From positions 17,186 to 81,185 of the forward strand of contig JAQBVJ010000015.1 in assembly GCA_027623235.1 (NCBI GenBank): a stretch of 64,000 nt of DNA, read 5' to 3'. This DNA is from Planctomycetota bacterium (GTDB lineage: Bacteria > Planctomycetota > Planctomycetia > Planctomycetales > Planctomycetaceae). The notes beneath the pieces are model-generated. The model saw nothing but the letters and a program-made list of their open reading frames with translations, was not told the DNA's origin and searched no databases. The position numbers and the translations under genes were made by a program. Below are positions 9,707 to 21,332 of the stretch, in pieces; the stretch's first letter is position 1; each line of letters starts with the position of its first letter.

Positions 9707-10387
9707 ATGGCGTCGAAACTGCAATCGTGGTTCGCGGCGAGAGTCCAGGAAGCCATCCGCTGGGACACTGTCTGCGCGGTGCTCCTTGTTCCGGGCGGAG
9801 CGATCGCGACGTTTCTCACCTACTGGATCGTGTGGGTGATGGTTTATCTGGGGCTCGGTCGACTGTTCGAATTGTCGGATTCGGCCGTCGACTGGATCAC
9901 CGCCTCCTTCATGGTGGCAATTTTCGTCTGGCAGTTTACGGCAGGTCGTTATTTCGAAGAATCGTACGCGCTGACTCGTGATGAGCACGCCGAACAGAAA
10001 GTCGCATTGTCGCGAGCAGCGGGCGGTGGGCTGGCCATGCTGCTCGACCTGCAGGTCGCTTCGATGTTCGTTCGATTTGTGACGTTGATGTTTCTGATGG
10101 GACCGCGGATGTTTGGCGCTGCCGTCAAACTCAGCCAGCGAGTCCGGCGTCTGAAGCGGATGGACGTTGCCGCCAGCGGGCGAGTTGTCGCATTTCTGCT
10201 GAAGGCCCAGGGGCGAGTCTGCATCGAAGACGTGGCACATCGATTTCCTGAATCCGACGTGTTGCAGATTCTTCAGCCACTGGAAGATGTCGACGGCGTC
10301 GTCTTCCTGAAGAATGACGATTCGGTCGCACTCACGCTGGCGCCGCGACTGGTCGAGGACTTTGAAGAGTGGGGCCGCGAAAATTAA
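9707..10387 (+). CDS. Hypothetical membrane protein with C-terminal soluble domain
   Basis: I do not recognise this 226-residue family. Residues about 18-50 and 58-85 form two hydrophobic segments (VCAVLLVPGGAIATFLTYWI, ITASFMVAIFVWQFTAG), and 118-135 may be a third. The C-terminal 85 residues (VAFLLKAQGRVCIEDVAHRF...) have the look of a small winged-helix-type fold: a short helix-turn-helix region followed by a hairpin (VDGVVFLKNDDSVALT). That is inference from pattern only. It starts with ATG three bases after the propeller gene, so the pair probably acts together. Confidence 0.65.
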   Translation: MASKLQSWFAARVQEAIRWDTVCAVLLVPGGAIATFLTYWIVWVMVYLGLGRLFELSDSAVDWITASFMVAIFVWQFTAGRYFEESYALTRDEHAEQKVALSRAAGGGLAMLLDLQVASMFVRFVTLMFLMGPRMFGAAVKLSQRVRRLKRMDVAASGRVVAFLLKAQGRVCIEDVAHRFPESDVLQILQPLEDVDGVVFLKNDDSVALTLAPRLVEDFEEWGREN

Positions 10388-10403
10388 ACGCTCAACGTGA
10401 CTG

Positions 10404-11261
10404 TTGATTGATTATTTTTTGTTAACTGTGGAATCGGTCCACGGGTTTCCCCACGTAAAGGAAACCACCATCAGCACTCTCAACACACGTCCGGAAATCA
10501 CCACGGCCCGGCTCTCAGGCAGACCGCCAATGGGTTACCACACCTGGTCCGATCTTCTGTTTGTCCACTGGCGCGTCCCGCCGGAAGTGCTCTCACCGCT
10601 CATCCCGGCCCACCTTGAGATCGCAACATTTGATGGAGACGCCTGGCTCGGCCTGGTCGCGTTTCACATGAGCAACGTCCGGCCCAGTTGGTTTCCGGCC
10701 GTGCCGTTTTTCTCGGCCTTTCACGAAACAAACATCCGAACGTACGTACGGGCTCCGAATGGTGAGATCGGTGTGCGATTCCTCTCGCTCGACGCCGCCT
10801 GCTGGCCGGCGGTGAAAGTGGCTCGATGGCGCTGGCACCTGCCGTACTTTCACGCTGCAATGGAGCTGGAAAGAAAAGGCACCGGAGTTCGCTACAAAAG
10901 CCACCGGAAGCACAGGTCCGATCCGCAAGGCAACGTGAAACTGGAAGCGACGATCGAAGACGTGCTGCGTCCTCCAACATCCAGCGAGGACGAAGCCAGG
11001 CGGTTTGATGCGAAGTTCGACGAGCTGGGTCGGTTCCTCGTCGACCGTTATCTCCTGTTCGCCGATGACGGTCGCGGCGGGTTGCTGCGAGGCGAAGTCC
11101 GCCACAATCCGTACCCGATCCGCACGGCGACGGTCACCTCACTCAATGAGACTCTCACGGACGCGCTGGGAATTCCGATCAACGGCCGCGCTCCCGATCA
11201 CGTCGTTTTCAGCGAGGGCGTCCAGGTGGAAGTCTTCCCGCTGGAGTCGGTCACTGTTTGA
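10404..11261 (+). CDS. DUF2071 (YqjF-like) protein
   Basis: The core begins with YHTWSDLLFVHWRVPPEVLS and continues with IPAHLEIATFDGDAWLGLV, PFFSAFHETNIRTYV and GVRFLSLDA, which are hallmarks of DUF2071 / YqjF proteins, about 240 residues long and of unknown, possibly lipocalin-like binding, function. The start is unclear. Coordinates here use the most upstream possible TTG (10404). GTG 10428 and ATG 10530 are alternatives, but none has a good ribosome binding site. The only good one, AAAGGA at 10457-10462, sits seven bases before an in-frame ATC at 10470, so a non-standard start or a mutated ATG is possible. It follows the membrane-protein gene by 16 bases. Confidence 0.8.
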   Translation: MIDYFLLTVESVHGFPHVKETTISTLNTRPEITTARLSGRPPMGYHTWSDLLFVHWRVPPEVLSPLIPAHLEIATFDGDAWLGLVAFHMSNVRPSWFPAVPFFSAFHETNIRTYVRAPNGEIGVRFLSLDAACWPAVKVARWRWHLPYFHAAMELERKGTGVRYKSHRKHRSDPQGNVKLEATIEDVLRPPTSSEDEARRFDAKFDELGRFLVDRYLLFADDGRGGLLRGEVRHNPYPIRTATVTSLNETLTDALGIPINGRAPDHVVFSEGVQVEVFPLESVTV

Positions 11262-11277
11262 ATCCACCCCGCCCCGC

Positions 11278-11374
11278 GTAGGACGGACGCCCACGTCCGT
11301 CCGGGCCTGGCCGTCCGTCCCAGGGAAAACGATTGATCATTGCGGGGTATGACGGACGTGGGCGTCCGTCCTAC
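11278..11374. repeat. Paired GTAG palindromes (BIME-like), GGACGGACG version
   Basis: The left copy is GTAGGACGGACGCCCACGTC followed by CGTCC (11278-11302). The right copy, inverted, is GACGGACGTGGGCGTCCGTC followed by CTAC (11351-11374). Each can form a hairpin (GGACGGACG/CGTCCGTCC), and the two can also pair with each other. A further partial copy, CCGTCCGTCC, lies between them. It sits between the convergent DUF2071 and isocitrate dehydrogenase genes and could also end transcription. Degenerate single copies occur at 210 and 34706. Confidence 0.85.
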
Positions 11375-11395
11375 GGAACGGTGAGGTCGTCGCGA

Positions 11396-14807
<3,412 letters not shown>

Positions 14808-14911
14808 GCTGGCTGCCGGGGCTCGTTTAAGAAGATTGGACGATAATTCAGCACCGACGGGCTTTCAACGACCTGCGAGCGACGGGAAAAACGTCCAGCT
14901 CGGACGGAGCT

Positions 14912-15805
14912 TCATTCAGGCACGATGATCGACAAAGCTGCCGGCAGGAGTGTCATTTCGCAAGGCGTTTCTCCGATCGCCTCGCCGTCGATCTGCATCG
15001 GCACGGGAGAGTCACTTTCGATGCGGACTCGAGAAGCCGTGGCGTGTTGAACTCCAGGGCGGTCGAAATGTTTTCGCCGGATCACCTGCCAGAAGTAGCG
15101 GGCGAGCTGGAAGCTGCCGGGCCGCTCAAACACACAAACGGAAAATCGACCGTCGTCTCCGACCGCGTCCGGGGTGATTGGCAGACGGAACGCGTAGGCC
15201 GCCAGGTTGGACACCACGACCAGACTGCCTTCGATCGGCGTTTCGGAATCGTCCAGGAAGACTCGCATCATTGGGTACGGGTAGTTCGTCAGTGTGCCCA
15301 GAATCGGCTTTGCGTAGGTCAGTTTGCCAATGTTGCCTCGCCGCGACCGGTGGAGACGGTGGATGACCTCCGCATCAAAACCGGCGCTGCCCATCAGAAC
15401 GAACCGGGTTTCCTTTTCCGAACCGGCTGCGGAGAACACTCCCAGATCCAGCGTCCTGGTATTTCCGGCGAGGATCATGTCCGCAACTTTTTCTCCGTCG
15501 TGACCGATGCCGAAGTAGCGACACAAAACGTTTTCAGTGCCGAGTGGAAACGGGCAGATCGTCAGTCCGGGAAAACGATTCATCACGTCGCTGACCGTTC
15601 CGTCTCCGCCGGCCGGGACCAGGCAGAGCAGCGACTCGCGCCGCGCCGGATCGGCAAGCACTTCGTCAAGCCGCTCGCGGCGCGAGAACAGACGCGGATT
15701 GAGGCCACGTTCTTTCAGTGCCCGTACGAACGCCAGGAGATGCCGTTTCCGACGTCCGCTGCCCGAGTTCGGGTTTCGTTGAATGGCGACCCAGGGCGAG
15801 CTCAT
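14912..15805 (-). CDS. Diacylglycerol kinase-like lipid kinase
   Basis: This 297-residue protein has the DAGK catalytic domain. It begins with AIQRNPNSGSGRRKRHLLAF (phosphate-binding entry) and has VPAGGDGTVSDVMNRF with the GGDGT signature. The usual GTxNDFAR segment reads GTENVLCRYFGIG here, a deviation from the canonical motif. A second conserved region is GSAGFDAEVIHRLHR. It may phosphorylate diacylglycerol or another lipid; the substrate cannot be told. The start codon A of ATG (15805) is the last base of the TGA of the upstream HAD gene (TGATG), a clear sign of translational coupling. An upstream frame extension to 15895 is therefore rejected. Confidence 0.85.
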   Translation of the reverse strand: MSSPWVAIQRNPNSGSGRRKRHLLAFVRALKERGLNPRLFSRRERLDEVLADPARRESLLCLVPAGGDGTVSDVMNRFPGLTICPFPLGTENVLCRYFGIGHDGEKVADMILAGNTRTLDLGVFSAAGSEKETRFVLMGSAGFDAEVIHRLHRSRRGNIGKLTYAKPILGTLTNYPYPMMRVFLDDSETPIEGSLVVVSNLAAYAFRLPITPDAVGDDGRFSVCVFERPGSFQLARYFWQVIRRKHFDRPGVQHATASRVRIESDSPVPMQIDGEAIGETPCEMTLLPAALSIIVPE

Positions 15806-16494
15806 CAGAGGACAGTTTCCAGTTCCAGCAGAGATTTCACGAGGGCCACACCGGCGGGTGGCGAACCCTCGCCGCGGTGAATCAGCACGGCGCAAATTCC
15901 AGCGGACTCGGCACCGCGAACGTCGTTTTCCAGATCGTCGCCGACCATCAGCACTTCATCCGGCGCCGCGCCGATCTCGTCCAGCAGGGCATCGTAGAAC
16001 GAACGGGACGGTTTCCGGAATCCCACCTCGGACGACACGACACGCGGGCGGATTTTCGCGAGCGGGGCGAGGCCATCGCAGACCGGGTGCAGACGCGCGT
16101 CGAAGTTGGAAGCGATGGCCGGTTCGAGCCCGCGGATTCTGAGCTGATCGAGAGCCGGCCGGACGTCTTCGAAACAGGACCACGACTCGGGCAGACCGAA
16201 ATGCTCGAAGAGCTCGGCGAAACATTCCTCGTGCGAGCTCACATCCGGCAGAACGTCCGCAACGACGCGTCGCCAGCGTTGCTCTTCGGCAGCCTCACTG
16301 GTCCGGCTGGAGCCCTCGCCGGTGCGGTCACGGTTCTCCGCCTCGCGAAACGCCTTGCGAAAATGCGCGGCGACCTGTTCACGGCTGAGCCTTGATCCAT
16401 GTCGCCGGCCGATCGAGTGGTAAGCCGTCGCGACGTCAGGCCTCGCGAAAATCAACGTGCCCACGGCATCAAAGACAACCCGGCGGACAGACAC
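15805..16494 (-). CDS. HAD-superfamily hydrolase
   Basis: This 229-residue protein opens with VVFDAVGTLIFA, the HAD motif I with the nucleophile Asp (residue 8). The usual second Asp is replaced by Val (DxVGT), as in dehalogenase/HDHD3-like members. Motif II/III/IV appear as ASNFD, GFRKPSRSFYDALL and MVGDDLENDVRGAESAGI. It is probably a small-molecule hydrolase or phosphatase; the missing second Asp makes ordinary phosphatase chemistry less sure. It starts with GTG at 16494, with GGGAG upstream, 17 bases after the sugar transferase stop, and it overlaps the kinase gene by one base, so the three are an operon. Confidence 0.85.
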   Translation of the reverse strand: MSVRRVVFDAVGTLIFARPDVATAYHSIGRRHGSRLSREQVAAHFRKAFREAENRDRTGEGSSRTSEAAEEQRWRRVVADVLPDVSSHEECFAELFEHFGLPESWSCFEDVRPALDQLRIRGLEPAIASNFDARLHPVCDGLAPLAKIRPRVVSSEVGFRKPSRSFYDALLDEIGAAPDEVLMVGDDLENDVRGAESAGICAVLIHRGEGSPPAGVALVKSLLELETVL

Positions 16495-16511
16495 GTGGCG
16501 ACTCCCGGCGT

Positions 16512-17246
16512 TCAGGCAGCTCGGCGATTCTCTGCGGACGACGCCGCGCTGTCGGTCGAATCGCTGTCATTCGGCTCGGCGGGCTCAGTCGACGGAGCCG
16601 TTGCGTTGCCGGGCCTGCGGAGGAATCGCTCCTCGCCCAGAAAAACGACTGCGACCGTCTTCACGGCAATGGCCGCGTCAAGGTTGACGGAAAGCGACGT
16701 GACATAATCGGCATCGTAAATCCAGCGTTCCGGCCAGCTCAGAAAAATATTGCCGTTCACCTGAGCCAGGCCCGTCAGGCCAGGTCGTAGCAGCAGCCGT
16801 CGCAGTCCGTTTTCGTCGTAGTCACGAATGTGCCCGGGCAGTGCAGGTCGAGGGCCGATCAGCGACATCTCGCCGCGAAGAATGTTGAGCAGTTGCGGGA
16901 GCTCGTCGATTTTTGTTCGACGCAGCCAGCCGCCGATCCGTGTGACCTCGCTGTGCCCCGCCAGAACCTCCACGTGTTCCGTCCGCACTCGATGAGTCAT
17001 CGATCGAAACTTCCAGGTCCGAAACGTTGATCCGTACCGCCCCAGCCGTTCCTGCACGAACAACACAGGCCCGCGAGAATCGAGGCGGACAAGAATTGCC
17101 GTCAGAACAAAGAAAGGCAGAGCCGCGACGAAGATCGGAAGACAGAGGACAAGGTCAAAAAGACGTTTTCCGAACAGCCGGTAGAACGACCGTGGCGGCA
17201 GGTCGGTGAGGCCGTATGTGTGGCAGTATTCTTCCCGAGGAGACAT
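16512..17246 (-). CDS. Undecaprenyl-phosphate sugar-1-phosphate transferase (bacterial sugar transferase family)
   Basis: This 244-residue protein has the single hydrophobic reentrant helix (LFDLVLCLPIFVAALPFFVL, about 28-48). It is followed by the catalytic core of PF02397: VLFVQERLGRYGSTFRTWKF, then KIDELPQLLNILRGEMSLIG and PRPALPGH, then RPGLTGLAQVNG. It starts exopolysaccharide or O-antigen repeat synthesis by moving a sugar phosphate from a nucleotide sugar onto undecaprenyl phosphate at the cytoplasmic membrane. It lacks the N-terminal four-helix part of WbaP, so it is the short form. The C-terminal about 50 residues are an acidic/serine-rich extension. ATG 17246 is used; a TTG sits one codon upstream. 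Confidence 0.9.
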   Translation of the reverse strand: MSPREEYCHTYGLTDLPPRSFYRLFGKRLFDLVLCLPIFVAALPFFVLTAILVRLDSRGPVLFVQERLGRYGSTFRTWKFRSMTHRVRTEHVEVLAGHSEVTRIGGWLRRTKIDELPQLLNILRGEMSLIGPRPALPGHIRDYDENGLRRLLLRPGLTGLAQVNGNIFLSWPERWIYDADYVTSLSVNLDAAIAVKTVAVVFLGEERFLRRPGNATAPSTEPAEPNDSDSTDSAASSAENRRAA

Positions 17247-17552
17247 CAAGACGCCTTGGCGTGAGGGCTGACGGAAGTCGCTGCCGTGACTGAAGGGCGG
17301 CTGATCACGCTTCCGGTGGGCGGCGTTCTAGCAGAACAATTCCTGCGGCCACAACGGCGATTTGAGCTTCGCGACGGATCGCACGTTGCCGTGCTCAGCT
17401 CGCAGAGAGGCAGATTTCTCGGAGAACGCTGCGTTCCGCCATAACATTTTTCGCTGAGCCACGGCGAATCGGCGGAACTCTACAAAAAAGGCCCGCATTG
17501 CTGCGGGCCTCAGAAGTTTTCGAAATCCGATCCGGTGTCACACCCACCACGA
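17247..17552. other. 306-bp gap upstream of the sugar transferase
   Basis: It contains the minus-strand terminator at 17484-17509 that ends the Pro/Gln-rich gene's transcript, and it should hold the promoter for the sugar transferase operon. I see no coding frame or RNA gene. Confidence 0.4.
17484..17509 (-). terminator. Rho-independent terminator
   Basis: The stem GGCCCGCA/TGCGGGCC has a 4-base loop, and on the minus strand it is followed by six T (AAAAAA at 17484-17489 on the plus strand). It lies about 45 bases past the stop of the Pro/Gln-rich gene at 17553. It is one of the few textbook terminators in this window. Confidence 0.85.
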
Positions 17553-18914
17553 TCAATAGACGATCAGGTCGACGATCCGTCCGGGAATCAATCGAATGCG
17601 GCGCGAGGCCAGTTTGCCGAGCGATTTTTCAATGACCCGATAAAAAGTGCGGCCGTATCGCACTTCAGAGACGGTCACTTCGCGAATCACTTCGACGCGA
17701 ACGTTGTAGATGTGCGGAACCGTCGGCAGGAGAGGGTGGTCTGATTCAAAGTGCCAGACACCGTTTTCCCCACGGAATCCTTCAAGCGGCTCGTAGTTTC
17801 CATACATGTCTTCGGTGGTGACCTTGATCTTCACATCGTGAGCCAGCCCCTGTGTCAACGTGTCGAGAACCTCGACATCGACCATGCCGGTTCGTGGATG
17901 CTTGTCCCAGGGGACCATTCGAACCGGTCGCATGTACGTTCGGCCGAGTGTTCCTGGTGGCGGCCTCGAAGTGTCATCGTCAAAAGCCTGGACATTGCGA
18001 GTTCGTGGAGCGGTCATCACGGGTGCTGGACCGGACAGGTACGGTCCGGCGGGAGCACCGTAGTTCGGTCCGCCCTGGGCTGCGGCATGAGGAGCCGCCG
18101 CCGGGTAGGGACCAGCCGGATAAGGAGCATTTGCTGCCGGACCGGCCACTGAGGGACCCGCCTGCGGTTCGGCCACCAACTGAGGTCCCTGCGGAGTCAT
18201 CACGTAATGACCCGGCGGAAGCTGAGCGTCAGACGACGAAACCGTCGGAACCGGTGCAGCCGCATTCGCACCCGGCTGGGCAAACGCTGCACCCGGCTGA
18301 GGGTACGGTCCACCTGGTTGAGGGTACGCTCCACCTGGCTGGGCAAACGCTGCACCCGGCTGAGGCTGAGGGTACGCCGCACCCGGAATTGGCTGCATAG
18401 CGACTTGCTGCCCCTGCTGAGGCTGAACGTAGTTCGGAGCGACGGGCGTCTGGACGAGCTGCTGGCCGGAAGCGATTGGCTGGACCACGGTCGGGTAAGG
18501 CTGAGCCACCGGCGTTGGATAAGGTTGAGCCACCTGCGTCGGGTAAGGCTGAGCCACCGGCGTTGGATATTGATAGGAACTGGCGGCCAGCGCCGCTGGA
18601 TCAATGTCCGCCCACTTCGGAGCAGGCTCCTGCAGAGCGAGCACAGGCACGGTGCCTCGCGGGCGTGCCCAGTGCGGTGCGGGATCAGGAGCCTGTCCCT
18701 GCACTGATCGCATCATGGCCGTCGGCGGAGCGTAGTAGTAAGCCTGAGCAACCGGCATCGGCACGTAGGCAGGCACCGTTGCGTAACTCCTCTGGCAGGT
18801 ACTGCAGTGCCCCAGCCCGAGCGTTCCCAGCAGGTCGCCCGCGTCGACGCGTGCCTCGCCGGCGACGCCAGCCGCAAGCAGTGCCGCCGCGAGTGTCAAT
18901 CGTTTCCTGGCCAT
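17553..18914 (-). CDS. Secreted Pro/Gln/Ala-rich low-complexity protein
   Basis: This 453-residue protein has a signal peptide (ARKRLTLAAALLAAGVAGEA). Two repeat zones follow: YPTPVAQP-type units (about 110-150) and AAFAQPGG/YPQPGG-type units (about 195-235). The rest of the middle is Pro/Ala/Gly. The last 120 residues (from RTYMRPVRMVPWDK) form an ordered-looking beta-rich domain with FRGENGVWHFESDHPLLPTV and RYGRTFYRVIEKSLG. A CSTCQ motif near residue 38 could form a disulphide. I do not recognise the family; an envelope structural role is a guess. ATG 18914 is chosen because GGGA precedes it and the signal peptide begins there. It has its own terminator. Confidence 0.75.
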   Translation of the reverse strand: MARKRLTLAAALLAAGVAGEARVDAGDLLGTLGLGHCSTCQRSYATVPAYVPMPVAQAYYYAPPTAMMRSVQGQAPDPAPHWARPRGTVPVLALQEPAPKWADIDPAALAASSYQYPTPVAQPYPTQVAQPYPTPVAQPYPTVVQPIASGQQLVQTPVAPNYVQPQQGQQVAMQPIPGAAYPQPQPGAAFAQPGGAYPQPGGPYPQPGAAFAQPGANAAAPVPTVSSSDAQLPPGHYVMTPQGPQLVAEPQAGPSVAGPAANAPYPAGPYPAAAPHAAAQGGPNYGAPAGPYLSGPAPVMTAPRTRNVQAFDDDTSRPPPGTLGRTYMRPVRMVPWDKHPRTGMVDVEVLDTLTQGLAHDVKIKVTTEDMYGNYEPLEGFRGENGVWHFESDHPLLPTVPHIYNVRVEVIREVTVSEVRYGRTFYRVIEKSLGKLASRRIRLIPGRIVDLIVY

Positions 18915-19217
18915 GTCCGATTCCCTTGACGAATACTCAAACTGACAAACAGTCAACACCGATAAATCTCAAACAGCGAAGTGACGTCTGGCAGTCGAGA
19001 CTGAATCCAGACAACTCAGTCAGCGTATCACCGCGCGGATTGCTCGAAAGCCTTCAGTCTGCTACCCCACACGTTTTCATCATTGTGGTGGCGTGGACCC
19101 TGCACTGGCCGGCAAAGCACGACTCTCCTGCCAGACCGGTAAACTTCCCGCGGCCCGTCACGACCGGTGTTGCGAGTTCCATTTCGCCTCAACGCCGACC
19201 GATTTTGCGGAGTGAGC
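18915..19217. other. 303-bp divergent intergenic region
   Basis: It separates the Pro/Gln-rich gene (leftward) from the phosphotransferase gene (rightward). An imperfect inverted repeat, CCACACGTTTTCATCATTG around 19067 with nearby GTGGTGGCGTGG, is the only structure noted. GGAG at 19209-19212 is the ribosome binding site of the rightward gene. No coding frame is supported. Confidence 0.4.
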
Positions 19218-20345
19218 ATGTTTTTTCTGATTGCCGCGTGTTTCGGTTCGGGGTTCGTTGTGTCGATTGTGACGACGCGGCTGATGCGGACGCTCTCCCC
19301 GCGCTGGGGACTGATCGATCAACCGGCGGCAAGAAAGGTGCATGTCACGCCGACTCCGCTGGGAGGCGGCATCGGAATCTGGGCCGGAGTCGTCATCCCG
19401 ATCGCACTGGCTCAGGCAAGCGTCTTCTGGCTGAGCGGACTCGAACAACTGCCCGAGTGGCTGCCGGTGGAAATTCGGCCGCACCTCGATGGAGTCACGT
19501 TTCGATCAGGCCAACTGTGGGGCATCCTTGCCGCCGGCACGATCCTGTCCGTCATGGGACTGATCGATGACATCCGCAATCTGCCCTGGCAGCCCCGCCT
19601 GGCGATCCAGGTTCTCGTCGCCGTCGGACTGACGTTCGCCGGAGTTCGCGCGACGGTCTTCGTCGAATGGACGTGGGTCGGCTACCTTGTCAGCGTGCTG
19701 TGGATTCTGTGCCTGGTGAACTCGTTCAACTTTCTCGACAACATGGACGGCCTCTCGGCGGGCATCGGTCTGATTGCCTCGCTGATGTTCGCCGCGATTC
19801 TGCTCACCGCGCTCAGCGAACCGCGCTGGCTGGTCGCCTCGGTGCTGCTGATCCTCGCCGGATCGCTCGCCGGATTCCTGTGGTGGAACTGGTCCCCGGC
19901 GAGCATATTCATGGGAGACACCGGCAGCTATTTCATCGGCCTGATCCTGGCGACGATGACGATTCTCGGCACATTTTATGAGGGCTCTTCAACAAGCGTC
20001 GGCGGTGCGTCCTCAGTCGGACGACACGTGATCCTCGCCCCGCTGTGCGTGCTCGCCGTGCCGCTTTACGACATCATTTCGGTCATGCTGATCCGGCTGA
20101 AACAAAAACGCAGCCCGTTCCAGCCGGACAAGAGCCACTTCTCACACCGCCTGGTGGAGCTTGGCCTGAAGCCGAGAAGCGCCGTGTTGACCGTCCACCT
20201 GGCCACGCTGACAACCGGCTTCGGAGGCCTGCTGCTGTACCAGGTGCCGGACTGGAACTCGGCCTCGATCGTCGCCGGTCTGATCATCTGCGTCCTGCTG
20301 ATCATCGCGATCCTGGAAACCGCCGGGCGATCGAAGCCAGAATAA
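19218..20345 (+). CDS. Undecaprenyl-phosphate GlcNAc-1-phosphate transferase (WecA/TagO/MraY-like)
   Basis: This 375-residue polytopic protein has about ten hydrophobic helices. Family landmarks are PRWGLIDQPAARKVHVTPTP (start of the first cytoplasmic loop), NSFNFLDNMDGLSAG (Asp pair of the active site), IFMGDTGSYFIGL, and the His-rich KSHFSHRLVELGL loop near residue 310. These fit the WecA/TagO branch rather than MraY. It transfers GlcNAc-1-P or a similar sugar to undecaprenyl phosphate to start envelope polysaccharide synthesis. The ATG at 19218 has GGAG five bases before it. The nearby sugar transferase at 16512 belongs to a different initiating family. Confidence 0.9.
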   Translation: MFFLIAACFGSGFVVSIVTTRLMRTLSPRWGLIDQPAARKVHVTPTPLGGGIGIWAGVVIPIALAQASVFWLSGLEQLPEWLPVEIRPHLDGVTFRSGQLWGILAAGTILSVMGLIDDIRNLPWQPRLAIQVLVAVGLTFAGVRATVFVEWTWVGYLVSVLWILCLVNSFNFLDNMDGLSAGIGLIASLMFAAILLTALSEPRWLVASVLLILAGSLAGFLWWNWSPASIFMGDTGSYFIGLILATMTILGTFYEGSSTSVGGASSVGRHVILAPLCVLAVPLYDIISVMLIRLKQKRSPFQPDKSHFSHRLVELGLKPRSAVLTVHLATLTTGFGGLLLYQVPDWNSASIVAGLIICVLLIIAILETAGRSKPE

Positions 20346-20371
20346 TCCGCGGCCTCTGACGCCAGCGTCTC

Positions 20372-21091
20372 TCAATGAAACGCCGGCACCTCCGCGACAC
20401 TCTTCCCATCAATCATGTCCTGAAGATGAGCCGCCACCGCATCCGCCGTCGCGTCGATGAGGATCTGCCCGACCTCGGCGGTCGCCGCGAGCGGTTCTTT
20501 ATCTTCCTGATCCTGCATCGCGTCGTGCCGGACGTTCTCGGGAAACGCGGCCAGCGCGAAGGCCGTCTCGAATTCCTGAGCGTGCCCAGGCCAGCGGCCT
20601 GTGGTGAGGTGTTTGTCGGCGACCTCTTTCGGAGTGAAGTCCCAGTAGCTGTGAAACTGCAGGTTGATTTCCAGTCGCTGCAGAAACTGCCCCCACATGC
20701 CCTCGCACGGAGCCACGTTGCCGCCGTGCCCGTTCAGGACAAGGATGTTCGTAAACCCCGCGCTGTTCATGCTGCGGATCGTGTCGAACAGAACTCCCAG
20801 CCAGCTTCCGGGCAACGCGGACAGCGTGCCGATGTGCCGCATGTGGTGCTCGCTGATGCCGATGTTCATCGACGGGGCGATAATCACCTGCGGAGCCAGT
20901 CGGCTGGCGATCTGCACGGCCATGTGATTAACGCTGCGCCAGTCGTGCTCCATGGCGAGGTGTTCGAGATGCTGCTCGGTGGCGGCGACGGGAATGATGC
21001 ACGCCTTGAGCTCTCCGGCCTGCATCCGCTCCCGAAACTCGCGCCGCGTGTGCTTGTGGACGTAAAGTCGATCTTCACCGGTGAGTGTCAT
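20372..21091 (-). CDS. Creatininase-family amidohydrolase
   Basis: This 239-residue protein has the creatininase fold signatures: PVAATEQHLEHLAMEHDW, which provides the metal-binding Glu, His and Asp, and ILVLNGHGGNVAPCE, the hallmark NGHGGN. Family members include creatinine amidohydrolase, the Fe-dependent FAPy deformylase ArfB and mycofactocin MftE; the substrate here is unknown. The ATG at 21089-21091 follows AGGA by seven bases. It is convergent with the phosphotransferase gene, with 26 bases between stops. Confidence 0.85.
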   Translation of the reverse strand: MTLTGEDRLYVHKHTRREFRERMQAGELKACIIPVAATEQHLEHLAMEHDWRSVNHMAVQIASRLAPQVIIAPSMNIGISEHHMRHIGTLSALPGSWLGVLFDTIRSMNSAGFTNILVLNGHGGNVAPCEGMWGQFLQRLEINLQFHSYWDFTPKEVADKHLTTGRWPGHAQEFETAFALAAFPENVRHDAMQDQEDKEPLAATAEVGQILIDATADAVAAHLQDMIDGKSVAEVPAFH

Positions 21092-21332
21092 GGCGGGGTC
21101 CTTCGAGGTCGATGGTTAATGGTCGATAGTTGAGTGGGTTGGACGCGTGCCTTCGAAGACGGCGGCGATTATCCTCGCCGTACTGTAAGGCCCAATCTGA
21201 CGACGAAAAGTCTGACCGCCGTTTGTCGCCCGCCTTCAGGCGGATCGCACGGTGCGGGTCGGGAATCTTTGAGCCACAGAATACGGGTCCTCCGGCTAAT
21301 GCCGGTACGACACACAATCCGGAGCCAGCTCG

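Noticed and set aside
16128..16146. T-loop-like GGTTCGAGCCC in the HAD gene
   Set aside because: It is inside an intact coding sequence, with no tRNA structure around it.
18270..18560. Regular DNA repeats that resemble a CRISPR-like or minisatellite array
   Set aside because: They are in-frame coding repeats of the Pro/Gln-rich protein (YPTPVAQP and AQPGG units), with no constant repeat-variable spacer layout.
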